Assembly: GCF_001039355.2 (NCBI RefSeq)
Contig: NW_019775413.1
Location: forward strand, 1,171,619-1,235,618
Length of the DNA stretch: 64,000 nucleotides
DNA from: Lingula anatina
Taxonomy: Eukaryota > Brachiopoda > Lingulata > Lingulida > Lingulidae
Direction: 5' to 3'
Part shown: one piece after another, positions 1-13,454 of the stretch
How the letters are laid out: each line of letters begins with the position of its first letter
How positions within the stretch are numbered: position 1 is the first letter of the stretch
Notes under the pieces: generated by a model
Seen by the model: the letters and a program-made list of their open reading frames with translations, nothing else
Database searches by the model: none
What the model was told of the DNA's origin: nothing
Program-made: the position numbers and the translations under genes

Positions 1-873
1 GGTCCGTTCTGCGTGAACCATCCGTCCTGACCGATTGTACACGCAGCAGACGCGGGTATGAACCGTTCCGTGAATGATCCGTTGTTACTCACCTGTACTG
101 TTATATTCGGCTAGTTCATTCCCTACCAAATTATACATTTACTATGATGGGGATAAAGTTCATGTGTTAATTGATAATTTTGATAGAGAATCAGCGTCAA
201 ATTACAGCTTGATGCATGGATGAACCTACCATGGACGGGCCGTCGTTATTCAGCTGCTGGCTACCATTTTAGTACTGATTTTACTAGGCTAGTGTGTTGA
301 TATGGCCACCTGAGGGAAATCACAGTAGAGGTGAACATCTAAAAGATATGAATACTTCTAAATATTATGTTTGAATTTGCAGTATGTTCTCAACAGCGCA
401 TGTTTATTAAAGGCTAAGAATGTATTCATGACCATTGAGACAGACTGTACACGCCGGAAGTCTCTCAGATTTGCCTGCGCTTTGTGCGCATGAGCAGAAC
501 GGATTGTTCGCGCTCCAAGCGGTACACGCCACACCGGGCCGAGTAAGCAGAGTCAGCATTAAAAGTGATGTTTCAGTTTTTTAGTAAAAGCAATCGTAGG
601 CCGGATACTTATTACTTCGAATAAGTATATTGATGTGAATATGTTCACTGCCGAGTTAGGATATACGGTGACCATATAAGACGTGAATCGGTTGCTAGTT
701 AACGGTCATCAAGAATTCCCCCTACCCCCCCCCCACACATACACATACACACACACACACACATGCACGTTAAAGGATTAATTGATTTCATGATAATCTG
801 GCTTTTTGAATAAATAGTTGGTCACAAAATATTAATGGCTGTGCTAACCTTTTTGTATCTTTTTTAATATCAG
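1..873. other. Intron or upstream flank, no coding seen
   Basis: I see no EGF-like or other exon with usable splice borders here. A C-tract followed by an impure CA microsatellite lies at about 725-772. The segment ends in a pyrimidine-rich acceptor (AG at 872-873) that opens the first readable exon of the large + strand gene, so it is most likely the 3' end of an intron whose upstream exons lie outside the window. Confidence 0.6.
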
Positions 874-3800
874 AGATCGACGAATGTGCCACATCCCCAT
901 GTGCAAATGGAGGGAGCTGTTTGGATCAAGTGGCAGACTTCACCTGTTACTGCCCGCTTGGCTATACTGGCAAGAACTGCAGCACAAGTAAGCATTAACA
1001 CCCTATCACTCTTCAATTAGCTTTGTATTAACTAGAAACAGTGTATCATAGTGTTTTACTTCAAAGCACTTACTTTTATTAATAATGTCAGACCCACAGC
1101 CAACAATTGCAAAAGGGGGCCTCCTTTTTTTTTTAAACTGTGGTCCCTTTGTCATGAAACCTTAGTTACCTAGATCAAATTTACCCAGAGTGGACCTTTT
1201 CCCAGAAAAAAGGGGTTTCTTTCGAGCTCCCCCCTCGACCCCCCCCCCCCTGGCTACTTCTCTGAATGTGTATACGGGTAATATAATAGTAAAAATTATT
1301 TTGTAGTATTGATTATTATCATTATATAGTATATTTTCATATGTTAAACCATATTATCTAAGTGTAATAACAGAACACGTAAAAGCTTATCAGAGTGTCC
1401 AAATTTCATTACCATGAGAACATACAAACAATTTCACCATAACACCTTTAATTATGCATCAAATAATAATTAAGGTGCATGCTGGCCGGTAAAGGGCATC
1501 TGTTTTGACCAAGAAACAAAGGCAATTAAGCTAAAGCCAAAATAATTGCATCTAATCTGTTGTTTGGTTACCTGGTCTTCAGATCAATATAATCTAGTTT
1601 TCCTGCAGGGGGAAGTGAGTAAGTCCCACTAGTAGCATAAACAATGATTAATTTCCTGTCTTTAGGGGAATTATGAAGTATTGCAACGTAGTAAATACTG
1701 ATGTGTTATGCTGGAAAGCAAACTGAGGAATCTGGGTTATAATTTTGATATATTAAAATTCGAACTGATTTATTTTCACAATAACATGGGAAAAACAAAA
1801 ACTTTCAAATAATGGGAGTTTTTAAAAAGCTGATTTTTGTTAATATATGTACTAAATACATTATGAGATTATGAGTTTTGTAGAAAAAAAAATGAAACTG
1901 ACTTAATTGGCCCATTTCTATTTCTTTGACTTTTTCAAATAGAAACAATTTTTTTGTCTCCAGATATGGATGACTGTGCTGGAGTCACTTGCCAGAATGG
2001 AGGGACATGTGTGGACCAAATCAGTGGATATACATGCCAGTGTATTAACAATACTTATGGAGAAAACTGTCAGTATTGTAAGTTCAAATTATTTCACCAT
2101 ATGCTACTGTTAAAGGTATTTCAACTTTGAAAATATGATAGATTTTAATTCCTGCTGTACTGTTTAGGCAAATATTGACAGAGAGAATTTTATTCAGTGG
2201 TAAGTATCAAACATTGGCTCTATTCTAAAATCTAATAGAAATTTATCATGAAGTCATCAGAAGTAAAGGTTATTGATTATTTCCTAGTATTTCCTTGGAG
2301 AATAATGTGTCAAATCAGTATAGGCGCCAATTTATCTCATAGGGTATCATAAAAGGCTTCCACTTTATTATGTATGAAATATCAAATGCCAAACACTAAT
2401 TGGCAAAATCGGTCTTTTGGATTTTAGTTTGCTTTTGAGAAGATAGAGCATTGTATCAAACACATTAAAACCTAATGCAAACCTACTGGGAAGAACTTTT
2501 GGGCATTTGTTAAGTACTTTTGGGCCTTCAGTAAAACATCATTGATGGACTTGATACACATTTTAAATATTGAACATATTGTTTTCATTTCATGCTATTC
2601 CCAAGGCACCAAATAATGATGTGAATGAACCTTGGAGTTATATTGTTGTCGTTAATGCATATGTCGATGTTCATTGATTTGAATTTCCACCCACAGTTAA
2701 TATACTTAGCGCAATGACTTCAAAAGGAAAATTTAAGATTACAGAATTATACCATTGTGTGTGTGACTGCCACTTTGAGTGTTAACTAATTATATAAATA
2801 GGTAACCTAGGAAGTTCAATAAACAATCCATATTTATAATGAAGCAAAATTGGTCAACTAAATTTGGACAGTGTCCGGATTCAATACCATTGCCATTGGT
2901 GTGTGGGAGGCATGCAAGTCAATACTTATATATTACTCCTGTGACCATTAGAGTAGATTAACCAGGTTATTGATTTATTTATTATTTTTAAGCAAATATT
3001 TCCAATTTGAATATCTTATATGGGATTTTTTCATTAAATCATCCAGATATTTATGATTAATTATTGAAAGATAACTAGATTTTTTTTATTAAATTTTGAT
3101 AATTATAAGGAATTTTTTTTATAGTTTACATTGTTTCTTTCTAAAGAAATATTTCAGATATTTCATTTATGATGTAAAATGAGCAACCTAATGAAAATTT
3201 TGAACAATTTATTATCACAGTGCATCAGAACTAGCTCAAAGTGCTGTCACTGATTTCCGATAATTGAAGGGAAACCTTTGTTAAAAATGAACAAACAAAA
3301 AGAACGGCAACTGTTGCACCCTTGAAAAAGTCCATTTAAATTTCTACTGGTACTTGTTGACACAGTGCAGTTATTCAGTGTCTACAGGAGAGCTAATACT
3401 GAGTAAATATGTACAAAGCAATTCACTTGGAGCCTTGGTACTTGACCGTCATTATACCCTGTGGTCAAAATGAAAATTTAGAAGTTGGCTTATTAACATT
3501 ATTGGAATGTGACTACTGGGCATTAAGTAAGCAATACTTTGCAGTATTATTTATATGAACATGTACAGGGGTATGTTGCACTATGCGCAGTGATCCATGA
3601 AAATGGATATCTTGAAGTTTAACCTTTTATCAATGTGTCATTTTATTCTGGCCAAAATAATGGTCTGTGTTTGTGTGTGACTTGATCATTATAATGATAT
3701 GGTTTGATTAAGAGTGATTTTTATATTGGCCAGAAATTTATTAGGGAAAAGAAAATATTCATCATCGATTTGGATAAATAATTGAAAAAAATAAATAAAT

Positions 3801-5441
3801 AAAATAAGAAAAGACAAAAAGTTCACACAAGGTGTTGGCATGGATCTTTAATTTAAAAGAATATTACAAAAAGATTCCATAAATGTCACTTTTGTAGTGA
3901 ATGATCACATCTTATGTGTATTAATTTCAGTGTCACCATATTACCAAGCCTGGAGCCCATGGGGCAACTGCTCTGAGACCTGCGGTTCAGCGTCATACAG
4001 AAACCGTAGCAGAACCTGCACCAATATCCAGGGCACCATTCTCTCAGATAGTGATTGTATTGGCTTCAACCTGGGCCAGGCACAAGAAGTGGAGAAATGC
4101 AATGTCTCTGAGTGCATAGGTAATTACGAGTTGGATATTGTCTGGCATGAATTGGGTTAAAGTATTGATTTATGATGTATGGTAATTACTCATTCTTTTC
4201 AATGGAAAAAAATTGTGAATTCTATGGATACTGTATTTTTCAAGTCATACTTTTTTAAAATTAGAAAAATTCTTATTGAGCGGTAGCAACTTAACTGAAA
4301 AAATGGCTAGATTATAGTTCTAGTCTATACAGAAAACACTACAAATGCTATACAGTAACATATTTTAATGATTCTAAAGTGATGTATCTAAAAAATCGAT
4401 AAGTTTTCCACATTGAAAAGATTGAGTCATAACCCTACTTGAGAACATTGTTTATGCAGTTAGTCCCCTTATTTTGCATGATACTTGCATGTGATTGAAA
4501 AAATGAATTTGATTTGCAGTTTTATTATTTCCAGAATCAGTTTTGATGATATTATATACATTTTTTTGTTTTCAATGTTGTGTAAATAAGAAAGGTAAAT
4601 GAGGTACCAAAATTCTACTATTCTATTTTTCAGTTGCGACCAACCCGTGTACAAATCCCAGAATCCCAGTGGTCCAGCGTCCATGCAGTGGTCACATTTG
4701 TGGAGTGACCAGTACAGGCAGCTACAAGTGCATATGCTCAGCCGGCTTTGACTATCCAAGAAATTCTGCTGGACTGGTCGTCAGTGAACAGCAATGTGTG
4801 GGTAAGGAGATTTTTCTGATTATTAGCCGATTTTCAACTTTTTGGGAGCCAGAAATAATATCTTTGAGAAGGCGGTCCCTAGCCCCCACGTCTTATTTAA
4901 ATAGACTTTTTCATTAAAAGGCAGTCTGAGGATAGCTAGTGTATATGGCATCAAGGAAAATAAAGTTGCATGAAAAACATTGTGAAGTGATCCTTATTAT
5001 GCAGTATTAGATTGCAAATATATGTATATATATTTGGCATCAAGTGAAAAACAATGTGAAGTGATCCTATGCAATATTAGATTGCGAATATATGTAAATA
5101 TAGGTATATTTAACACCTGTTGTTTGTCAGATTGTTATAGATTTTGTCTACTTTGACAGACATGGATGAATGCAGCGCCAACGTCAGCGACTGCAAAGCA
5201 GGTGGCCAGTTCAAAACTGGAGTGCGAGCATGCGTGAACAGTGAGGGATCTTACGCTTGCAAGTGCAGCACTGGCTACACCCAGCAGAATGGCACTCGTC
5301 TTTGTGTGGACGTTGACGAGTGTCTCCTTGGCCAGCATACTTGTGACCCAGGCAGGTCACAGTGTATTAACACAGTGGGCAGTTACACTTGTCAGTGTGT
5401 TATTCCATATGTTGGGGATGGCTTCACTGGTAACTGTAAAG
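874..5441 (+). CDS. Exons 1-5: EGF, EGF, TSP1, EGF, double EGF (N-terminal part of the large gene)
   Basis: Exons are 874-987, 1964-2077, 3931-4119, 4634-4801 and 5160-5441, all phase 1 to phase 1. Exons 1 and 2 are six-Cys EGF modules of about 36 residues with an acidic start (IDEC and MDDC), consistent with calcium-binding EGF. Exon 3 is a thrombospondin type 1 repeat with the [12 protein letters not shown] core and terminal paired cysteines (CNVSEC). Exon 4 is a looser EGF-like module. Exon 5 holds two EGF_CA modules (MDEC and DVDEC starts, GSY.C.C motifs) without an intron between them. The long introns 2 (2078-3930) and 4 show no further exon to me. Confidence 0.85.
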
Positions 5442-8400
5442 GTGAGTAGTTATAGACTTTGAAGGAACTGGAAAAATGATGCTTACTAGCAGCATAACTG
5501 TATTGATTTAAGTCTTTTGTTCACAGATAAGTGACATAGCTTGGGATAATGTAACTTGGTATCAGTAAGTGTTAAGTAACCGCTGCTACATTTATAGTGC
5601 AATTGGAAGTAAAGTATAAGTTTCTGATTACAGATACAATGTAGGTTACATTATAATGAAATACATGCAAGATGTTTGGCTCTTTGTAAATAAAATGTTT
5701 TAAAAAAACAATGCAAAATTTGAAATTTTCTTTTTTTACAGCTGACAGATTCATTCCCTTTGCCAACCACACCCAGCTGCCATTTGTTAATTTCAACACT
5801 ACAATGAAGTCTTCATTCATCTTTCCTAAGTATGGAATTCCTATGTATGATGGCCAGATATTTCCATCTCTATATGTAAGTGTTTTCACTATAATAAGAT
5901 GTACTGGTACTCTCTTAAAATTCTGTTTAGCATTTTCAGGCCTACCCAACTACCAGACTCGGCACCGAATGATCCTGAATTCACTGGTAGATCAGACCAC
6001 ACTACCCGTTTTCAAGGTGTGAGTGAGTACGCATTACACAGTATCATACCCTGAACAAATTTTGAGTGGTGATGCAATGCTTTTCAACCCCGCTGAGAAT
6101 TGTCACTATCACATCGCGTACTAGGCAAGAGCGGTGTCGCGTCTGATACTGTGAAATGCATACTGATACACACCTTGAAAACGCTAGGCAAGAGCGGTGT
6201 CGCGTCTGATACTGTGAAATGCATACTGATACACACCTTGAAAACGGGTAGTGTGGTCCGATTTACCGGTGAATTCAGGATCATTCGGTGCCGAGTCTGG
6301 TAGTTGGGTAGGCCTGATTTTAACATTTAGATTTTGAAAGAGAATTAATTTTTTTTTAATGATCATGATAAAATGATCATGATGAATTTACACGTGCGCC
6401 AATGTAAAGTTTGTGCTAAATGTAGTACAAGTACATTAGGGGAATCGGTAAAGATTCCACAGAATTTCATGAATGTTAGTTGAACTGTACCTACCCTCAT
6501 ATAACAGTTTGTCCAGCATGGAGTGATAGCCATCTCCTCAGTGACCAGGGACGAGGCCGTGGCTGACCCGGTGAGGAGAGACTTCAGAACGGCCCCCAGT
6601 GACCCCCTGATGAATTACACCTTCCAGTCAGACTTTCAAGAGAAAGCCATAGTGGCCCCATTCTGGACAACTCTCTTCATGTCTGACCAGAATGTAAGTG
6701 GGAAGTATGAATTGTACAACTCAAAGGTGATTATTAAAAAAAAAAACTGAAAATGTTTGTACCCAAGTGGCTTGATGTTTTATATGTTCTAAGAAGATGT
6801 GGATCACAACTGACTTGTCAATGCAAATAAGGTAGAAAACATGTTTAGTCTCTTTACTTCTTTAAATACCCAGTAATTTTATTCTAAAATTGATAATATC
6901 TGTAAAATCATGTTTTGTGCAAAAAGAAAACTCAATGTATTGGAAGCAGCAAATGATTTTTTGAATGAAATCTGTTACAGTAATGAAAACTATATTGTAG
7001 GCTGGACGAGGTGTCTACTACAAGGAATACAGTATAGATACTGCTGCTGACCAGTCAGTCCTGGAGAAAATCAGTGACCTGGTCAACAAGAAGGGGGTGG
7101 GCTATGCTTTCCAGGCCCAGTACATGGTGGTCATTACGTGGTACAACATGCAACACAAAGTCAACCAGCAACAGGTAGATGGCTGATGATTTTATAAATG
7201 ATTATTCTCTTTGTCTATTTTGAAATCCTTTTAATTAAGTCCGTATTTTAGATGTCATAATTGTTATCTATATCACAAATGTACCATATCATACCAGGAA
7301 ATGCCAGCCTCTGCATTCTTGCTATATGCCGCTGTAGTGAGTGACATAAATGTCAGTTGTAGTCTACCCAGTTTTGACATAAATAGCAAAAGCCATTGGT
7401 GTGACATTAAGTGTATCAATTTCAATGGTAATTTCAATGGTAAAGGAGTTTAGCTTCCAGACTAGTTCCTGACATTCTTGTTGACAAAAAAATTGTAAAG
7501 AAACGGAGGGGTTTTATTCAACAGATATGTTTTTTATTCATTTTCAGTATTTAACAAAAAGGTGCAGTAGTCATAAGTGCACCACTGATACTTAAATGTA
7601 TTTCTTATTATTTCTTTCTGTTTCAGACTGTGTCTATTCAGGCAGTGTTAGTGACTGACTATGTGAACACAGCAGTGGTATACACCTATGCTGACAGGGA
7701 CATGAACTGGAGACTGACTCTGGACCCAGCTAACAAGGTACTCTTTTCTGTAGATAAATGTAATATTCCTCATAAATAATATACATACTTTATAAGAGCT
7801 CGAACAGAAATAATGCCATTAAAACATTTTTTGTAGGAAAATGGAATAAACTACCTGCAATCATCCATTGCCAATAGATTTAATCTGATTTTAGTCATTT
7901 TTCTTATTTGTTCCATCTCTCATATTAACTAAGAAAAATCCTTTGGCTTTATAGATAAATATGAAATGATATTCTAAACCTGCTTTAGTTGCTTGTCAAA
8001 TTGACTTTTGATTGACTGCATTCCCATCTCACAGGAATGGAAAATAAATGTAAAAAGGTACTGCAATGACTGAAATTCATTGTTAATTGTCAAACAAGTG
8101 TAAATCGCCATTTATAATACTACTCAGAATTATCATCATTATAAATCAGGATTGTATAACAATTTTAAACACATTTTATATGGTATATATTCCCTTTTCC
8201 AGCCAAACTATCCTGTCAGGGTTGGCTACCTTGTCAGAGGCTCTGCACAGAGACAGGAAGAATATGCCTACTCCTATGCAACCATCGGTGATCAGAGTCG
8301 CATGGAACTGATTGATGCAGAGAATGCCACGGGGACTGGAGATGGTGTCTTTGTCTATGTCCTTAGCAGCAACAACCAGGGGAGTTTTATAAACCCTGGT

Positions 8401-10837
8401 GTGGCTTGCAGTGACTGGATAAAGGCTGATGATTTGTACGATGCGCAAAATTCACCCATTGCTGCAGGTAGGGTTAAAATTGAAAGGATTGTTGTTAGTG
8501 TGATTTAATGAATTCATGTGTATAAAATAAAACCAGTGCAAAAAAGGGGATAGTTGAGTGATTGTGTTTCCGAGGGTGTTATAACTGATATAAAACCACA
8601 AAGTTTTTCAGGAACATGCAAAATAAGACTGTACATTAAAAATTCTTTACTGAACATTTAAGTTTACAAATTTTCTTTATATGGAGACAAAAAATGGTAC
8701 AATACATCCATTTATGAAGAACAAAAACAAAATTATGATAAATATTTCATGTTAGATAACACCAGCCTGTTTTTTTAATGTGCACAGGTAAACCAGGCAG
8801 GTGCCCGGGAGGCCTTAACCAACTCACTCAGAGCTGGTCAGCCAACCCTACACAAATCATAGATCAACTGGTGGTCCAGTGTTACCAACTGGCATTTCCT
8901 GAAGGTTCGGGCATTGTCTCGGAGACCCCCAACTGCTGTTACTACACCAACACCTCAGCCAATGGAGCTCTGGCCATGGCACTGGTGTCGGATTGGAAAT
9001 TTATGAATGGAGGGAATATCTATCGCAGGTTTAATCCGAGTACTTCCCAGGGTCAGGCTGAGGCAGCGGCGTTCACCCACTGTTGTATTAGCAGTACTGT
9101 GCATTGTAGTGATTTCCTACTGAAGAGACCCATGTCTGATTCTTCTAGTTTTGTGCCTCCTGGTCAAGGTATGTGATTGATGTGCTATAATAAGAACGAT
9201 CAGTTGTTTTGCAGAATTCTAAAAAATTGTATCTATTCATACCATAACGGCACCTATCTGATCCATTGTGCCATAAATGTATTGACTGCAGTTTTAATAA
9301 GTTTCTTACTAATAGACAAAAATCTACATGCAATATGTATTCTTAAATATTTCTAAGTTGCATTCTCCACAATCTTGAAACATGCAGTTCATTGTTATTC
9401 TCATCCTCACGTAACTCATTCTTGATTGTGTCTTGATTGTGTCAGTTTATTGCCATTCTCCCCATGGGTTTTCAGCTCTCTCTGCTGGGGACCCCCATGT
9501 CACCACCCTGGATGGTCTCGGCTTCTCATTCAATGGCTACGGAGAGTACACCGTGGTCACGGGCAACCATTTCACCCTGCAGGGCCGCACCGCCCTAGCA
9601 GTGACAGACACGCCCCCTGCCCGAGCCACCGTGTTCAACTCGTTTGCTGCTAAACAGGTGGTGCCAGGGGGCACTGATAGTGATGTGGTGGAGCTCAGGC
9701 TGAATTCTACCACAGGGAGCGATATTGGTAAGTGGGTATTGGTATGGGAGTAAGTGGGGGGTGTTGGGGACTTTTATGGTGGCGGGTACTTGTGTAGAAA
9801 GGTGCAATATTATGAATAGTTCAGATAAATTTTGACAGTTTGGTAATTGACTAGTATGATTAATAACATAAATACAGGAAGCAATTTAATCTATTTTATG
9901 ATTTTGATACATGTATGTTAAGATAATGTACAAAATAAAGTTGCACAATTTCTTAGTATGGCATGGTATGATTTATGGGATTGAAAAAAAAAGAATTTTT
10001 GGTCATTTTATATTTATTGATTGTATTATGCTCAATAACATAATATTAACTAGCTTCTTCTGGTATTCCAGATGTCCTAGTCAATGGAGTTATCCAGAAT
10101 GTAGACTTCAGTAGCACTCAGCTCTATAACAAAGTCAGCGTCACCAAGAATGGCGCAGAATACTCTATGGTCTTCTCGTCTCAGGTCGAGGTGAAGACTT
10201 CAGCAAGTTTCAACATGACCACCATCTCTGTAGCTGCTCCTGCTAGCTGGAAGGGAACTCTTTCAGGTGACTAAATTACATGTGATTTTAGAGATATATA
10301 TGTAAAAAAATGTCTTTTTCCTGGAAATGTTTTGTAGTACATTTTTGAAGTATTTATTGCTATACTGTTTGTAATTAGTATTTTGTCACAGGTTTTGCTG
10401 TACAGTTGTTCTTTCTTACGGTAGCTAATCATATATGTGTACCAAAGTTAACTTTCTTGAGTCCTGAACTTATCACGTAAATTTGAATGCAGAAACAAAC
10501 AAAAAAAAAGTAAAGTTGCCAGTTTATTAAATATAGGGAGATCTTGTCACTGATTTTATACATTGGTGAAAACATACGGTGCCATGTTTTAATAATTCAA
10601 AATTTGATATTAAGACAAGCCTCATAATAGCTATACATTGTACTATGCTGCTGTCCATGTTTTAAAATGCAATATGTACATCATAACTTCATCTTTATCT
10701 TGTACTTACAGGTTTACTTGGTAACTTTAATGACAACCCTGCTGATGATATCAAGTTTTCCAATGGCACACAGTTGCCATCCAACTCAACTGAAGAAGAA
10801 CTTTACTATTGGGGTCAAACTTGTACGTATATAGAAA

Positions 10838-10912
<75 letters not shown>

Positions 10913-13406
10913 CCATGCGTGTGTAAGTACATTAAGTAGCTGACTGGTTGAGATGAAAATTCTAAAATTTTTGATTGACTGGGTTTTGAATTACATTTTA
11001 AAATATGCAAATTTTGCAGGTATTTAAGATTTCTGATATTTCGATAATAATTAAACAATTGTAATTTACGTTAGAAAAATTTATAACAAAAATTTTCTCA
11101 TTCAAGGGGCAATTGATCCTGCCCAGTCCCTGTTTACTTATGAAAATGGTGTGACAGCCCAGACTTATGGAAATGACAGCTTCACTCCACTGTGAGTTTT
11201 CTTTTCACTCTTTCTGTAACCTTTTAAATTTAGAACTATTAAATGTATCTTACCTATGATACCATTTTGACTCTCAGTTATATGTGTTTGTATTGTTACA
11301 TGAAAATTAACATAGAATTATTATGATTTAATTTTATTACACTTAACTCATGTATACATATAAGACATGTTGATCAAACTTTTCATTGTAAAGATAATTA
11401 CCCATTTGTGTTATTTCAGGTTTTTCAACTTGGACACCATGTTTGCAGACAATGCAACTAAGTGGTCTGCCATCAGTGCATGTGGTGGTATGGCCAACCT
11501 GAACAGAGAATGCGTGTACGACATCGCCCTGACTGGAAATGAGGCTGCTGGTGTTGCCACAGCGAGCTCTCAAACACAGTTTGCAGAGGAGAAGGCTGCC
11601 GTAGGTGAGTGTGCATCTTCAGAGACTGAAATCTATATAGAGAGCACTCCAAAAATACAGATCTCTGTCAAGGCTAATAACAAGGCTAATAACACTGAAA
11701 AAAATTAAGTGATTAAAAATGTACGAACTGGTAAAGAGGTAAATCATTTATAAAAAGACAAAACATGTTTTTTTTTACATATGACTCATAATATTTTAAC
11801 CTTCATTACATCATTTTATCATCATTACATGAGAGAAAGAAAAAAACTATTTCTAAGGCTATTTCAGGCTATTTTAAATGCTATGTCACCATATTAAGGC
11901 TTGGTGTGATAATTTTTTAATATATTATCTCACTGCTTTCAGATAACTTCCCGCCCACCATCAACAACAACAACACAGTACTGTACCTGGTTGCAGGACA
12001 GAACATGGCCAGTAACATCACCATCAGTGCACAGGACCAGAACCCTGCTGATACTGTCTCATTTAGCCTGGCATCCCCTGTGCCAACTGGTAAGTAATTG
12101 GTATCATTACAGTTACAAACTTTTACAGGATTTTAAAATGAATTTGAGGCATGCATATATGGCATAAACATTTGATCAGATATTGAGTGATGTCCTTGTC
12201 ATGATGGCCTGTGTAAGATGATTCGTTTTGTGAATAGAGAATATGAATAAGGAAATTTACAAGTCATAAAAAAAGAAAATTTCAAACTTTGTCATTTTCT
12301 TTTTTATCACTTGTACATTTTATAAGTTTCAGTTGTATCTTGGCTAGTCAAAATTTAATATGGGTGATACATAACAGTTTTTATCTGTGGCAAAGCCAAA
12401 CAGATCTACAAGTGGTACATGTAGTAGTCTTTTTCTTCTGCTGCTGCTGCAGCTGATATTTTGTTCTGAAGAATGCATTTGACACAATTACTCAATAGCA
12501 CAACTACCACACTCAGTCTCACATTTGATCTTTTTGCTGACACAAAACCAAGGTGCGACAGGAACAGGTGCTGTAAGGTCCATTTTTTGTTCTGTAATCC
12601 ATGTCTTCAGCAATATTTTTGTCTCATATAAAATGTTTTTTATCCATCAGGAGCAGTGATCAGTAGCAGTAGTGGGGAACTTGCCTGGAGCAGTGTACCC
12701 ACCACCCTGACCTCCAATACCACCCTGAAGATCATAGCCTCTGATGGCAAGGCTAACACTGCCCTACTGCCTAAACTCTTTTACTGCAAGTGCCAGGTAA
12801 GTTTGATTTCTTTTTGCTCCTTTTTAAAATGTTGATATAAAACCTGAAAATGCTTTCTCTCATAGTAGTTTTTTTAATTAAGATTTATGTGATAGTCATT
12901 ATATTTAATTGACTTAATTGACCTTGACTTTCTTCACTAGTGACAAAGATTAATTGAGAATTGGCAGTATACTTATAGACATGCTCAAGGAGACACATAG
13001 CAATTTATGTGACCTACCAGAACTGTTTATGCATTCAGTAATTAAAAGCATCCTCCAAAACACAACAACCCAGTCTTTCTTTTATTTTTTCATTCCAGAA
13101 TGGAGGCACATGTAAATTCAACATTGAGAGTACAGACTTGTTCACAGAGGTGCCCTGTGAGTGCCCGTCTGGTCGAGAGGGGAACTACTGTGAGAGGGAC
13201 ATAGATGGCTGTGCTGATAACCCATGTTTCACTGGTGTGGCGTGTGTGGATGTGGCTGCACCAGGCACTGGGTTCCAATGTGGTCCGTGTCCCCTGGGAC
13301 TGGTGGGAGATGGCTCTGTGTGCTCAGGTTAGTGAGGACTTTACTTTCACTTGTTGAGTTTAGACATTGTCATGGTTAATCTCGCGTTGAGGAAATGGCC
13401 GAAGAG

Positions 13407-13454
<48 letters not shown>

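Noticed and set aside
1100-1260. Possible MITE suggested by G/C-runs (GGGGGCCTCC ... CCCCCCTCGACCCC)
   Set aside because: Resembles ends of hAT-like MITEs, but I could not find matching inverted ends or a target duplication.
5572-5949. 125-codon - strand frame
   Set aside because: It is antisense to the first NIDO exon and has no splice support.
6084-6326. 80-codon - strand frame with an internal repeat
   Set aside because: It lies inside the MITE at 5937-6316; the repeat comes from the 63-bp tandem unit.
10786-11058. 90-codon - strand frame with a His-Thr repeat
   Set aside because: It is only the reverse translation of the (TG)n microsatellite.
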